Shown here: one piece after another, positions 25,771-34,729 of the stretch
Position numbering within the stretch: position 1 is the first letter of the stretch
Layout: every line of letters starts with the position of its first letter
Origin: Mesotoga infera
GTDB taxonomy: Bacteria; Thermotogota; Thermotogae; Petrotogales; Kosmotogaceae
Reading direction: 5' to 3'
NCBI RefSeq assembly: GCF_900157305.1
Contig: NZ_LS974202.1
Coordinates: 1,674,001 to 1,738,000, forward strand
Length of the DNA: 64,000 nt
The notes under the pieces: model-generated
The model's input: only the letters and a program-made list of their open reading frames with translations
Told to the model about the DNA's origin: nothing
Database searches by the model: none
Translations under genes and position numbers: made by a program

Positions 25771-27102
25771 ATGAAAGAATTCACACGGCGGATACTTTCT
25801 ATCGCGGTCCCGATAACCCTACAAAACCTTATATCCACAGGTCTCAACCTGGTTGATAACCTTATGATCGGACAGCTTGGCACAACGGCGATAGCGGCCG
25901 TTGGACTGGTTAACCAGGTAGTCTTTATTTTGAACCTCTTCACTTTCGGGGCATCCAGCGGCGCCGGGATCTTCGTTTCCCAGTACTGGGGCAAGCGCGA
26001 CGAAAAAAGTATAGAGAAAACGCTGGGACATATAATATACATCACCATGGGTGCGGCTACGGTCTTCTTTGTGCTCCTCTTCGCTTTTCCCGAGGGGATT
26101 TTGAAGATCTTCACCTCAGATGTCGAAGTAATAAGGCTCGGCGCGGAATATGCCCGTCCCGTGGCCTTCTCTACTTTTCTTACATCTTTCTCCTTCATTA
26201 TGGCGATGGCCCTGAGGACGGTCGAAAAGGCTAGGATACCGCTGTACATAAGTCTGGTGGCCCTTTCTATAAACACCGTGGGCAACTACATACTGATCTT
26301 CGGCTTCGGTTCTATCCCAGCCATGGGTGTTTTCGGAGCTTCCATCGCTACACTGGTAGCCAGAATTGCCGAGTTTTTTATCTTTTTGTTTATCGCCCTG
26401 AGAAGACTCACACCTATAAGGTTTACCCTGTACGCCTTCAGGTTCGACGGCCCCTTTTTCAGGCGGTTAATGAAGTACGCGACACCTGTGATCTTCAACG
26501 AGTTTCTCTGGAGCCTTGGAGTCACGGTCTATTCACTGGTAATGGCCAGGATGGGAACTGAGTTCATCGCCGCCAGGAACATTTCCAGTACGATAGAGAA
26601 CTTCGGGTTCGTTATCTTTGGAGGACTGGCATCGGCCACGGTAGTGATGGTGGGCACAGAGCTGGGGAGAAACAATTTCACGCAGGCCAAATTCAATGCG
26701 CGAAAGTTGATTCAGCTTACCGTGATCACGGCTATCGTAACGGGGCTGATGATAATCTTCCTTTCTCGTTTCATAGTACAACTCTATAACATCGATCAGG
26801 CTCTCAAAGATATCGTGTTGACAGTTGTAGTCATAGTGGGACTTGCCCAACCTATAAAGATGTTCAATGCCGTCAATATCGTGGGAATATTGCGGAGCGG
26901 CGGAGATACGAAGGCGGCCATGCTAATGGAGATTTTCTCTCTCTGGGGAGTCGGAATCCCTCTAGTCGCAATCACCGGGCTGATTCTGAAGTGGTCTCTT
27001 CCGGCAGTCTATATTGTAATGATGATCGAGGAGCTGGTGAAAGCGATACTGGGCATCTGGAGAGCAAAAACCGGGAAGTGGTTACGGAACGTGGTCGATT
27101 GA
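25771..27102 (+). CDS. MATE family efflux transporter
   Basis: The 443-residue protein has twelve membrane segments in two halves. The family entry motif is IAVPITLQNLISTGLNLVDN...QLGTTAIAAVGL, and the second half repeats it (YATPVIFNEFLWSLGVTVY...MGTEFIAA). MATE pumps export cationic drugs or metabolites using Na+ or H+. The ATG at 25771 follows AGGAGGAA. It is a single gene between the divergent mgtC and convergent pepV genes, closed by a GC-rich hairpin at 27125-27150. The substrate is unknown. Confidence 0.92.
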   Translation: MKEFTRRILSIAVPITLQNLISTGLNLVDNLMIGQLGTTAIAAVGLVNQVVFILNLFTFGASSGAGIFVSQYWGKRDEKSIEKTLGHIIYITMGAATVFFVLLFAFPEGILKIFTSDVEVIRLGAEYARPVAFSTFLTSFSFIMAMALRTVEKARIPLYISLVALSINTVGNYILIFGFGSIPAMGVFGASIATLVARIAEFFIFLFIALRRLTPIRFTLYAFRFDGPFFRRLMKYATPVIFNEFLWSLGVTVYSLVMARMGTEFIAARNISSTIENFGFVIFGGLASATVVMVGTELGRNNFTQAKFNARKLIQLTVITAIVTGLMIIFLSRFIVQLYNIDQALKDIVLTVVVIVGLAQPIKMFNAVNIVGILRSGGDTKAAMLMEIFSLWGVGIPLVAITGLILKWSLPAVYIVMMIEELVKAILGIWRAKTGKWLRNVVD

Positions 27103-27123
27103 AGCCGCAGGTTATTTAAATAA

Positions 27124-27150
27124 AGCGGGCACACCGGCCGGTGTGCCCGT
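27124..27150. terminator. Hairpin between MATE and pepV genes
   Basis: GGGCACACC-GGCC-style palindrome (GGGCACACCGGCCGGTGTGCCC) forms a perfect, very stable stem between two convergent genes. The following T-run is weak. Confidence 0.7.
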
Positions 27151-27174
27151 CATTCGTTGATTTACTCTCTTACT

Positions 27175-28560
27175 TCAAGATTGCAGAAACCTGAGAAATA
27201 GCTGAGCGTAAATTCTCGCGACCATCAGTATATCATCTATGGAAACTCTCTCGTTAGGTTGGTGAGCCCTCTCGATGCCCCCCGGAAACAGAGCACCGAA
27301 GGCCACCGCATTCGGCACCGCCCTTGCATAAGTTCCGCCGCCGATGGCTATAGGTTTTTCGTCATGGCCGGTCATCTCTCTGTACACCTGCCTACACATT
27401 TTGACCAGATCGGAGTCAGGCGAAACGTACAGAGGATTCTTGTTGTTGTGCATCTCAACCCTGCACCCTTTGAAGGCTTCTTCGATCTGAGTCCTTACCA
27501 TTGCTTCGTTGAAGAAGACCGGATAGCGTATGTTAATGACCAGCTTTATCTCGCCACCGACGAGCTTCATAGTTCCAAGGTTGAGTGTCAATTCGCCCGA
27601 CATTGAGTCCCTTCCGGCTATTCCCAGAGATTCGCCGAAGAATTCGTAGCCGATCTTCGATCTCACCAGATGCAGGAAATTGCACAGCTCTCGATCGGAG
27701 AAAGGTAGATCGGCCAGAAGATCAACCATAGCGGCTAGTGCACTGTGACCTTTGTAAGGGGTCGAGCCATGGGCCGAGGCACCCGTGAATAAGGCTTCCA
27801 CCTTTCCGTCGGATTCCCTGATCTCGATTCTTACCTCGTTCGAAGGCTTGAAGTTCTTTATTTTGTTGAAAATATCGGGTGCGACGCCCTTCAAAACTAC
27901 CCTTGCGGTCGATGCTACCATGTTTGCCGCCTCTCCGGCCTGGAGCGATTCCATCACCAGCCCCGCTCCGCCGTTGTCAGTGAGGGAGGATATCGTGTAA
28001 TTGACGATTCCCTTTTCGGCGAAGATAACGGGAAATTCGGCGTCGGGAGTGACCGACATATCAGGTATTTCTTCGTGCTTAACGTAATACTTCATGCACT
28101 CCCAGCCCGACTCTTCGTTGGTTCCAAAGATAAGCCTGATTCTCTTTGAAGGATTCGGACAGTACTCTTTGATGGCCTTGAGAGCATAGAGAGCCGCTAT
28201 CATTGGACCCTTATCGTCCTGAGTACCTCTCCCCCATATCTCTCCGTCCTTGACTAGGCCGCTATATGGAGGCACTTCCCAGCCTTCGCCTTCCGGAACG
28301 ACATCCAGATGTCCCAGAACTCCGAAAGTCTTTCCCGAACCGAAATCGACTATCCCGACGTAACCTTCGGCATTTCTGGCCTGAAAGCCCAGTTTCTTGG
28401 CCAGTTTCACGGTATGTTCGAGTGATTTTTTAATACCCTCGCCGAAAGGTCCTTCCTCCACCGGGTTCTCCCTAACCGATTTGATTTTGATGGATTCGGA
28501 AATTGAATTCACCATTTCATCTTTCAATGAAATTACCAGATCGTCTAGCTTCTTATCCAT
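27175..28560 (-). CDS. pepV: PepV-like M20 dipeptidase
   Basis: The 461-residue product is a M20 metallopeptidase of the PepV type. The first zinc His and catalytic Asp are in GVLGHLDVVPEGEGW (about residues 78-92), the bridging Asp in GRGTQDDKGPM, the catalytic Glu pair in FGTNEESGWECM, a further Asp in TPDAEFP, and the last His in GGIERAHQPNERV. The lid domain includes GASAHGSTPYKGHSA. PepV cleaves a broad range of dipeptides in the cytoplasm, which would complete the use of peptides imported by the Opp/Dpp system. It is 3 bases downstream of the manC gene and clearly co-transcribed with it, although the two functions are unrelated. Confidence 0.93.
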   Translation of the reverse strand: MDKKLDDLVISLKDEMVNSISESIKIKSVRENPVEEGPFGEGIKKSLEHTVKLAKKLGFQARNAEGYVGIVDFGSGKTFGVLGHLDVVPEGEGWEVPPYSGLVKDGEIWGRGTQDDKGPMIAALYALKAIKEYCPNPSKRIRLIFGTNEESGWECMKYYVKHEEIPDMSVTPDAEFPVIFAEKGIVNYTISSLTDNGGAGLVMESLQAGEAANMVASTARVVLKGVAPDIFNKIKNFKPSNEVRIEIRESDGKVEALFTGASAHGSTPYKGHSALAAMVDLLADLPFSDRELCNFLHLVRSKIGYEFFGESLGIAGRDSMSGELTLNLGTMKLVGGEIKLVINIRYPVFFNEAMVRTQIEEAFKGCRVEMHNNKNPLYVSPDSDLVKMCRQVYREMTGHDEKPIAIGGGTYARAVPNAVAFGALFPGGIERAHQPNERVSIDDILMVARIYAQLFLRFLQS

Positions 28561-28563
28561 TAC

Positions 28564-29580
28564 TCATCCCCCTTGCTGTTTTATGATCTCTTTTATGGTC
28601 TGCGACTCGCCCCTTCTACATACCAGCGTACCTTCGGTCGATATAACAACTATGTAGCCTTCGATGCTCGAGATACCAACTCTGGTCTGCGTGTAGTTAA
28701 CCAGAAGACAGTTTTTCACATCGTACATCGAGAACTTCCCGATTATGGCGTTTCCATTCCCATCTTTGTGGAGAAGTTCGTACACCGCGTCCCAGGAACC
28801 TATATCGTTCCAGTAGAAGTTCGCGGGAACGGTGGCTACATTCGAGGATTTCTCCATCAGGCCGTAATCTATCGATATGCGCGGGACCTTTTCGTAGATC
28901 TCTTCGATTCTCGATGGGTTTTTTTTCAACTCCAGCATCGCTTCATACAGCTCGGGCAGGTGTTTCGAAAGCTCACTGTCGAAGACTTTTTTCTTCCAGA
29001 CGAACATACCGGAATTCCAGTAGAACTTACCCGACTGAAAGTATTGCTGGGCCGTCTCGTAGTCCGGTTTTTCATGGAACTTCCTGACGGCGAAAACCTC
29101 TTCGCGCTCATTCAGACAGTCTCCCCTCTCTATATAGCCGTAACCTGTGTTGGGTGATGTGGGGGTAATTCCGATAGTTACCAGTGCTTCGTGTTTACCG
29201 GCGTATTCTATGGCCGTCTTCATGGTCCGCAGGAAGGTTTCTTCATCTCTGATTATGTGGTCCGACGGGACTATTACCATTATATCGTCGTCCTCGAACC
29301 TGGTACTTCCGAGGGCGATCGCAGGCGCCGTGTTTCTTCCGGCCGGTTCGAATATAACGTTATCCCCCTTGAAGAGAGGGGTGTAGTACTGAATCAATGG
29401 AAACTGCTCTCTGGTAGTGATTATAAGCAGTTCGTCCGTTAGTTTTTCCATTCTTTCGATGGTCTCTTCGATCATGGTTTTGGCAGATCCGAAATGGTGG
29501 AACTGTTTCGGTCTCTTCTCGCTGCTCACTGGCCAAAGTCGCTCGCCGATACCTCCCGCCATGATGAGGGTCTTAACCAT
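28564..29580 (-). CDS. manC: Mannose-1-phosphate guanylyltransferase
   Basis: The 338-residue enzyme starts with the nucleotidyltransferase signature MAGGIGERLWPVSSEKRPKQF. It contains VPSDHIIRDEETF (the metal-binding region), YGYIERGD, and the sugar-binding FHEKPDYETAQQYF...FYWNSGMFVWKK stretch. It makes GDP-mannose from mannose-1-phosphate and GTP for glycan or compatible-solute synthesis. It matches the short ManC type, without the C-terminal isomerase domain. The gene precedes pepV by 3 bases. An extended -10 (TGGTATGCT, 29616-29624) lies upstream. An actual sugar specificity for glucose or other hexoses is less likely but cannot be excluded. Confidence 0.9.
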   Translation of the reverse strand: MVKTLIMAGGIGERLWPVSSEKRPKQFHHFGSAKTMIEETIERMEKLTDELLIITTREQFPLIQYYTPLFKGDNVIFEPAGRNTAPAIALGSTRFEDDDIMVIVPSDHIIRDEETFLRTMKTAIEYAGKHEALVTIGITPTSPNTGYGYIERGDCLNEREEVFAVRKFHEKPDYETAQQYFQSGKFYWNSGMFVWKKKVFDSELSKHLPELYEAMLELKKNPSRIEEIYEKVPRISIDYGLMEKSSNVATVPANFYWNDIGSWDAVYELLHKDGNGNAIIGKFSMYDVKNCLLVNYTQTRVGISSIEGYIVVISTEGTLVCRRGESQTIKEIIKQQGG

Positions 29581-29615
29581 AAATTCTCCCCCTTTTTTCT
29601 CGATGTGCTGTTAAT

Positions 29616-29624
29616 AGCATACCA
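29616..29624 (-). promoter_or_regulatory. Candidate extended -10 for the manC-pepV pair
   Basis: The minus strand reads TGGTATGCT, which fits TGnTATnnT, 36 bases before the manC start. No -35 match is obvious. Confidence 0.35.
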
Positions 29625-29644
29625 GAAAATGGCCATTTTCCGCG

Positions 29645-29673
29645 GAGACAACGGAGAGTTATAGTGATATATA
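29645..29673 (+). promoter_or_regulatory. Candidate promoter of the lysine fermentation operon
   Basis: GAGACA at 29645-29650 and TATATA at 29668-29673 are separated by 17 bases, and a TG extends the -10 (TGATATATA). This would give a leader of about 120 bases before kal. No riboswitch fold or operator palindrome was recognised in the leader. Confidence 0.35.
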
Positions 29674-29799
29674 ACGCATGATGATAAAGAAAGAAAGACA
29701 TTGAAGACAATATTGAGTCCCATATGCCTCTAACCGGTGTTGGTCAACTTTGCCAGGTCAGGCTCGAAAAGGCAAAATTGTATAAAGGGGGTATGCAAA

Positions 29800-30192
29800 G
29801 TGAACAAAGTGATTCTCAGGATCAGAATGAGCCTTCACGACGCTCACTACGGAGGCAATCTTGTCGATGGGGCTAAACTCCTGCAGCTGTTCGGTGATGT
29901 TGCGACCGAGCTGCTAATAAGAAGCGATGGCGATGAAGGACTGTTCAGGGCCTACGACAGTGTCGAATTCTTGTCTCCCGTCTATGCTGGCGATTATATA
30001 GAGGTTGCTGGCGAGATAGTTTCCAGAGGCAGAACATCGCGAAAGATGGTTTTTACGGCCACAAAGGTTATACAGGCCAGACCGGACATAAGCGATTCGG
30101 CCGCCGAGGTTCTGGACGAGCCAGTAGTCGTTTGCAGGGCCAGCGGTACATGCGTGGTTCCACTGGACAAACAGAGGAAAAAAGATGAGTAA
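29800..30192 (+). CDS. kal: 3-aminobutyryl-CoA ammonia lyase
   Basis: The 130-residue hot-dog-fold protein has the small size of Kal, which removes ammonia from L-3-aminobutyryl-CoA to give crotonyl-CoA in lysine fermentation. The segment [20 protein letters not shown], followed by [11 protein letters not shown] and [15 protein letters not shown], matches the hot-dog pattern of the family. GTG at 29800 was chosen because GGGGG lies 8 bases before it, and it gives the expected length of about 130 residues; the longer frame from 29737 adds an unlikely basic leader. The assignment is strengthened by position: first gene of a complete kal-kce-kdd-kam operon, overlapping kce by 8 bases. Confidence 0.9.
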   Translation: MNKVILRIRMSLHDAHYGGNLVDGAKLLQLFGDVATELLIRSDGDEGLFRAYDSVEFLSPVYAGDYIEVAGEIVSRGRTSRKMVFTATKVIQARPDISDSAAEVLDEPVVVCRASGTCVVPLDKQRKKDE

Positions 30193-31000
30193 GCTCATAA
30201 TAACGGCAGCCCTGACGGGGGCCGAGGTGACAAGAGTGCAACAACCGGCCCTGCCGATAACACCCGGGGAGATTGCGCAGGCGGCTTACGACTGTTACAA
30301 CGCCGGCGCGAGCGTAGTTCACGTTCATGCGCGCGAAATAGACGGAAAACCTACCCAGAGAAAAGAGGTGTACGCCGAGATCCGGGAGAGGATAGCCGAA
30401 AAGTGCAACATCATTTTCCAGCCCTCCACCGGCGGCGCGGTATGGCACACAGTTCAGGAGAGGGGAGGCCCTCTGGAGCTCGATCCCGAAATGGCGACAC
30501 TCTCGACAGGGACCTGCAACTTCGGAAACGATGTTTTCTTCAACTCTCAGGAGATCATAGAGCATTTCGCACTGGAGATGCTCTCACGTAAAATAAAGCC
30601 AGAGATAGAGATTTTCGAACGCGGAATGATAGAGAACGCCCTGAGACTTGTGAAGAAAGGGCTTCTTGTACCGCCCGTTCATTTCGATTTCGTCCTCGGC
30701 GTTCCCGGTGCTTGCCCCGGTAACATAGAAGATCTGTTATATATGGTAAGATCTATTCCTCAAGACAGCACCTGGACGGTGGCAGGTATCGGACGTTATG
30801 AGCTTCCGTTGGCGGTTCATGCCATACCGATGGGAGGCCATGTAAGGGTGGGTTTTGAAGACAATATATACTACCGAAAAGGCGAGCTGGCGATTTCAAA
30901 CGCCCAGCTGGTAGAACGCATCACCAGAGTCGCGAGGGAGTTAGGAAGAGAGATCGCCTCTCCTGATGAGGCCAGAGCCATACTGGGAATAAGGAAATAA
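30185..31000 (+). CDS. kce: 3-keto-5-aminohexanoate cleavage enzyme
   Basis: The 271-residue product belongs to the BKACE (DUF849) family. The zinc ligands are in SVVHVHARE (about residues 40-48) and [14 protein letters not shown] holds the last His and Glu. QPSTGG and [15 protein letters not shown] line the substrate site. Kce uses acetyl-CoA to cleave 3-keto-5-aminohexanoate into acetoacetate and 3-aminobutyryl-CoA, the central step of the lysine pathway. BKACE enzymes have varied substrates, so specificity rests on context, which is very strong here. The start ATG overlaps kal, and the stop is 14 bases before kdd. Confidence 0.94.
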   Translation: MSKLIITAALTGAEVTRVQQPALPITPGEIAQAAYDCYNAGASVVHVHAREIDGKPTQRKEVYAEIRERIAEKCNIIFQPSTGGAVWHTVQERGGPLELDPEMATLSTGTCNFGNDVFFNSQEIIEHFALEMLSRKIKPEIEIFERGMIENALRLVKKGLLVPPVHFDFVLGVPGACPGNIEDLLYMVRSIPQDSTWTVAGIGRYELPLAVHAIPMGGHVRVGFEDNIYYRKGELAISNAQLVERITRVARELGREIASPDEARAILGIRK

Positions 31001-31014
31001 GGCGGGAGGTAAGC

Positions 31015-32046
31015 ATGAAAGGTTGTCCGTTCGGGAGTCATAGAGTAATCGAGCCGAAGGGGAGTCTTCCTCAGGCGGCGCAACGTATTGATAACACACC
31101 CCGCATAAGCGATAATGAGATACTTATAGATGTGCAGACACTCAACGTCGATTCGGCTAGCTTCACGCAGATAAAGGGTGTTTGCGGAGACAGCGAAGAA
31201 GCCGTCGCCGCTATGATAACCGATATCGTCAGGAGCAGGGGAAAGCTCCAGAACCCGGTCACGGGTTCTGGCGGCATGTTGATCGGAAGAGTTGCGGAGA
31301 TAGGGAGCCTCCTGAAGGGTAGGGGCCTCGAAACTGGCGACAGAATAGCAACCCTGGTTTCACTGTCTTTAACGCCCCTCATGATAGAGAGGATAGAGAA
31401 GATCCACATGGATAAAGACCAGGTAGATATCCGAGGTAAGGCCATACTTTTTGAGAGTGGCATTTACGCCAGGCTGCCCGAAGATATGCCCGATAGACTG
31501 GCCCTTGCCATTCTGGATGTTGCCGGTGCGCCTGCCCAGGTAGATAGACTAGTGAAGCCGGGAATGAACGTGGCGATTATCGGTGCCGGTGGAAAATCCG
31601 GCCTGCTCTGCTGTTACCAGGCCAAGAAGAAAGTTGGGGCAGGAGGAAGGGTTATTGCGGTAGAATATTCGCCCGAAAATGCCGACAGGCTTTCGAGAAT
31701 GGGGCTGGCCGATCATACGATAGTTGCCGACGCCACCAGGCCGCTCGAGGTGTACGGAAAAGTGAAGGAGGTCACCGGAGAAGCTCTCTGCGACGTCGTG
31801 ATAAACAACGTCAATGTTCAGGTGACCGAGATGAGTTCGATTCTAATCACACGCGATGGGGGGATCGTTTACTTCTTCAGTATGGCGACTTCTTTCGCCA
31901 GAGCCGCACTCGGGGCCGAAGGTGTCGGCAAAGATATAACCATGATTGTCGGTAACGGTTACACCAGAGGCCATGCTTCCCTTGCGCTTAACATTTTGAG
32001 AGAGTCTGCGGTCATCAGAGAGTTATTCGAGAGATTATACGTTTGA
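31015..32046 (+). CDS. kdd: 3,5-diaminohexanoate dehydrogenase
   Basis: The 343-residue enzyme oxidises L-erythro-3,5-diaminohexanoate to 3-keto-5-aminohexanoate with NAD(P)+. The N-terminal half has the characteristic [18 protein letters not shown] segment. The Rossmann part is visible as [19 protein letters not shown], with [10 protein letters not shown] after the second strand. The length matches known Kdd proteins (about 345). RBS GGGAGG precedes the ATG at 31015. It lies between kce and kamA, as in the lysine clusters of Clostridium and Fusobacterium. Confidence 0.94.
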   Translation: MKGCPFGSHRVIEPKGSLPQAAQRIDNTPRISDNEILIDVQTLNVDSASFTQIKGVCGDSEEAVAAMITDIVRSRGKLQNPVTGSGGMLIGRVAEIGSLLKGRGLETGDRIATLVSLSLTPLMIERIEKIHMDKDQVDIRGKAILFESGIYARLPEDMPDRLALAILDVAGAPAQVDRLVKPGMNVAIIGAGGKSGLLCCYQAKKKVGAGGRVIAVEYSPENADRLSRMGLADHTIVADATRPLEVYGKVKEVTGEALCDVVINNVNVQVTEMSSILITRDGGIVYFFSMATSFARAALGAEGVGKDITMIVGNGYTRGHASLALNILRESAVIRELFERLYV

Positions 32047-32056
32047 GGTGAGACAT

Positions 32057-33325
32057 ATGAGAGATTATAGAGATATCCCGCTCTGGAAAGATGTCACATC
32101 CGAGCAGTGGAACGACTGGCGCTGGCAAGTGGCAAACAGAGTGAAAAGTGTTGAGGCGCTCCGGCAGGTAATAGAGATAACCGAGGAGGAAGCGCTAGGC
32201 ATCTCCGAGTGTCTGAGAACGCTTAGAATGTCCATCACTCCTTACTACGCGACTCTCATGGACCAGAGAAACGAGAGATGTCCGATAAGGAGACAGGCCG
32301 TTCCGACAGACAGGGAGTTGAATATAGACAGGTGGGATATGGTAGATCCGCTCCACGAAGATGAGGACTCGCCCGTTCCCGGTCTGACTCACCGCTATCC
32401 AGATAGGGTACTTTTTCTCATCACCGATCAGTGCTCAATGTACTGCAGGCACTGCACCAGGAGAAGGTTCGCCGGTCAGCTAGACAGGCCCAGAACCAAG
32501 AAGGAGATAGACGCGGCAGTGGATTACATTAAAGAAACTCCCGAAGTGAGAGACGTTCTCCTCTCCGGTGGCGATGCATTGCTTGTGGGAGACGACTTCC
32601 TGGAGTATATACTGAGCGAGCTCCGCAGAATTTCGCACGTAGAGATAATAAGGTTGGGCACCAGGACCCCGGTGGTCCTACCCCAGAGAATAACGCCCGA
32701 ACTGGTCACCATGCTGAGAAAGTATCATCCCGTATGGATCAACACACACTTTAACCACCCACTGGAGATAACGCCGGACTCGAAAAAGGCCTGCGAGATG
32801 CTCTCAGACGGCGGCATTCCACTGGGCAATCAATCGGTTCTCCTAAGGGGAATAAACGATTCGCCTTACATAATGATGGAGCTGGTCCACAGGCTGGTGG
32901 AAATAAGGGTCAGGCCATACTACATATACCAATGTGATCTCTCGCAGGGGATCGGACATTTCAGAACTTCTATCAGGAAAGGTATTGGCATAATGGAAGC
33001 CCTGATCGGAAATACATCCGGCTTCTGCGTTCCGACTTTCGTCGTTGATGCTCCCGGTGGCGGCGGTAAGATCAGGGTCATGCCGCAGTACAACATCTCC
33101 GAATCCGACAGGGTTGTAGTATTGAGAAATTACGAAGGTGTTATAACCACTTATCATGAACCGGAGGATACCGCCAGCGATGTCGATGACAGTCTTTATA
33201 AAGAGAGATACACCTTTACGGGAGTTTCCGATCTTCTTTACGGAAACGGCCTCAGTTTCGAGCCCACGGTTTTGCAGAGACGCGAAAGAATCAAACGCTG
33301 GAAGGAAAAGAGAGTGTTGAAATGA
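32057..33325 (+). CDS. kamA: L-lysine 2,3-aminomutase
   Basis: The 422-residue radical-SAM enzyme converts L-lysine to L-beta-lysine. The iron-sulfur motif is CSMYCRHC (Cys126, Cys130, Cys133), and SAM-binding GGDALL follows. The PLP lysine lies in [15 protein letters not shown] near the C-terminal end. Conserved lysine-aminomutase stretches such as [12 protein letters not shown] and [16 protein letters not shown] are present. ATG at 32057 is preferred over GTG at 32048 because GAGGTGA is then well placed. It overlaps the maoC gene by ATGA. Glutamate 2,3-aminomutases look alike, but the surrounding kam genes settle the case. Confidence 0.96.
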   Translation: MRDYRDIPLWKDVTSEQWNDWRWQVANRVKSVEALRQVIEITEEEALGISECLRTLRMSITPYYATLMDQRNERCPIRRQAVPTDRELNIDRWDMVDPLHEDEDSPVPGLTHRYPDRVLFLITDQCSMYCRHCTRRRFAGQLDRPRTKKEIDAAVDYIKETPEVRDVLLSGGDALLVGDDFLEYILSELRRISHVEIIRLGTRTPVVLPQRITPELVTMLRKYHPVWINTHFNHPLEITPDSKKACEMLSDGGIPLGNQSVLLRGINDSPYIMMELVHRLVEIRVRPYYIYQCDLSQGIGHFRTSIRKGIGIMEALIGNTSGFCVPTFVVDAPGGGGKIRVMPQYNISESDRVVVLRNYEGVITTYHEPEDTASDVDDSLYKERYTFTGVSDLLYGNGLSFEPTVLQRRERIKRWKEKRVLK

Positions 33326-33732
33326 GATACGAAGAGTTCAAGGTGGGTCAAAAGTACACTGTCAAGAAGATAATAACGACGGAAATGGTTGATGCCTTTG
33401 CCGCCATAACGGGTGATAAAAACCCGGTCCACGTGGACGAGGAATTCGCGAAAACGACACGTTTCGGGAGTCGAATCGCTCACGGCATGCTGTCGGTGGG
33501 GATAATTTCCGCCATACTGGGCAACGACTTTCCCGGACCAGGTTCTATATACATGAAGCAGGATGTGAAGTTTTTCAAGCCGATTTATCTCGAGGAGGAG
33601 GTAGAGATCGATATAGAGCTGCTGGAGAAGATCGAAGAGAAAAAAAGACTTCTGGTGAGGACCACTGTAAAGAAATCATCCGGAGAGATCGCCGTTGACG
33701 GGGAGGCGCTTCTCCTCTTCATGCAAGAGTGA
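33322..33732 (+). CDS. MaoC-like (R)-specific enoyl-CoA hydratase
   Basis: The 136-residue hot-dog protein has the MaoC/PhaJ hydratase motif. The catalytic Asp and His are in [17 protein letters not shown], followed by [15 protein letters not shown]. Such enzymes add water to trans-2-enoyl-CoAs to give (R)-3-hydroxyacyl-CoAs. Here the substrate could be crotonyl-CoA made by Kal in the same operon; this is inference. It starts in the kamA stop (ATGA) and is followed 4 bases later by kamB, so it is tightly embedded in the lysine operon. An alternative is a CoA-ester side reaction or repair role. Confidence 0.88.
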   Translation: MRYEEFKVGQKYTVKKIITTEMVDAFAAITGDKNPVHVDEEFAKTTRFGSRIAHGMLSVGIISAILGNDFPGPGSIYMKQDVKFFKPIYLEEEVEIDIELLEKIEEKKRLLVRTTVKKSSGEIAVDGEALLLFMQE

Positions 33733-33736
33733 AAAA

Positions 33737-34729
33737 GTGTCGCATCTGATCGAACTTGCAAGCCTTCATCCGGTTGTCTCGATCGTCGGGATGGAGAAGA
33801 ACACTGGCAAAACGGTCGTTCTTAACCATCTTATAAATGGGCTGTCCAATGAATCGGACATTACCGCAATAACCTCGGTTGGTCTGGAGGGGGAGAGGTA
33901 CGACCAGGTATATCTCACAGAAAAACCCGAGGTCACTCTTCGCAGGGGCAACCTTTTTGCAACGTCTGAAAAGGATTTCCGGTCTCGCCAATTTCCGGCT
34001 GTCGTTCTGGATGTAAGGGATTTCCGCTCCCCTCTAGGGCGCACCGTTTTTGCAAAGGCGCTGTCTGACGGGGAAGTCATAGTCTCCGGCCCTTCGATAG
34101 TAGATTACCTGTCACAGACAGTGAAGTTGCTCAGAGAGTTCGGCGCGCGGAGGGTCTTTGTTGACAGTTCTACATCCAGACTGAGTCCCGGCTCGCCGGC
34201 GGTGGCTGACGCCATAATTCTGGCTACGGGTGCGGCCCTTTCGGTCAGTCCTGTAGAGTTGGTGAGGAGAACTATCCATAAGGTGAAGATCATCACTCTA
34301 CCCAGCGTGGAAAAGAAAACTGGAAATAGAATGGAAGTTCTCGGTAATGGTGTCTGGATAGTGGATGGATCTGACACGAAGCTCCTCGCGGCTTCGAGTT
34401 TTTCTTTGGAGCCAGGCCTCGATCTTTCAGGGAGGACCGTTTATGTGAACGGTTCGTTGACTTCCATGACTCTCAGAAAACTGACGGTGCCGGGTGTGAG
34501 GTTGGTAGTCAGGGACTTTTCGAGGATCTTCGTTGACGAAGAATCGTTGAGATCTTTTGAGAAGGTCGGTGGCAGCATTAACGTGATTCGCAGGGTGCGA
34601 CTTCTGGCCGTTACTATCAATCCCGTATCGCCTTCGGGTTACTCCCTCAGATCCGGTCAACTGAAAGAAATGCTGGAGAAGTTGCTGCCGGTACCGGTCT
34701 TCAATATTCTGGAGGAGGAAAACAGATGA
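33737..34729 (+). CDS. kamB: Lysine 5,6-aminomutase reactivase subunit KamB
   Basis: The 330-residue product has a P-loop-like motif GMEKNTGKT at residues 18-26 and a VVLDVRDFRSP strand that could be the Walker B region. The rest resembles no common domain, but this protein always lies before the MutS-like KamC in lysine operons. KamB and KamC are regarded as the chaperone pair that reactivates the B12-dependent lysine 5,6-aminomutase after cofactor loss. GTG at 33737 was chosen with AAGAGTGA upstream; an ATG-like start at 33695 would lie inside maoC. It overlaps kamC by ATGA. Confidence 0.85.
   Translation: MSHLIELASLHPVVSIVGMEKNTGKTVVLNHLINGLSNESDITAITSVGLEGERYDQVYLTEKPEVTLRRGNLFATSEKDFRSRQFPAVVLDVRDFRSPLGRTVFAKALSDGEVIVSGPSIVDYLSQTVKLLREFGARRVFVDSSTSRLSPGSPAVADAIILATGAALSVSPVELVRRTIHKVKIITLPSVEKKTGNRMEVLGNGVWIVDGSDTKLLAASSFSLEPGLDLSGRTVYVNGSLTSMTLRKLTVPGVRLVVRDFSRIFVDEESLRSFEKVGGSINVIRRVRLLAVTINPVSPSGYSLRSGQLKEMLEKLLPVPVFNILEEENR

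Noticed and set aside
29678-29704. Possible lysine-containing leader peptide (MMIKKERH) before kal
   Set aside because: It has no ribosome site, it would start at or before the likely transcription start, and no terminator/antiterminator fold follows.
29625-29799. Lysine riboswitch before the lysine operon
   Set aside because: The conserved lysine riboswitch segments and five-way layout were not found in this short leader.
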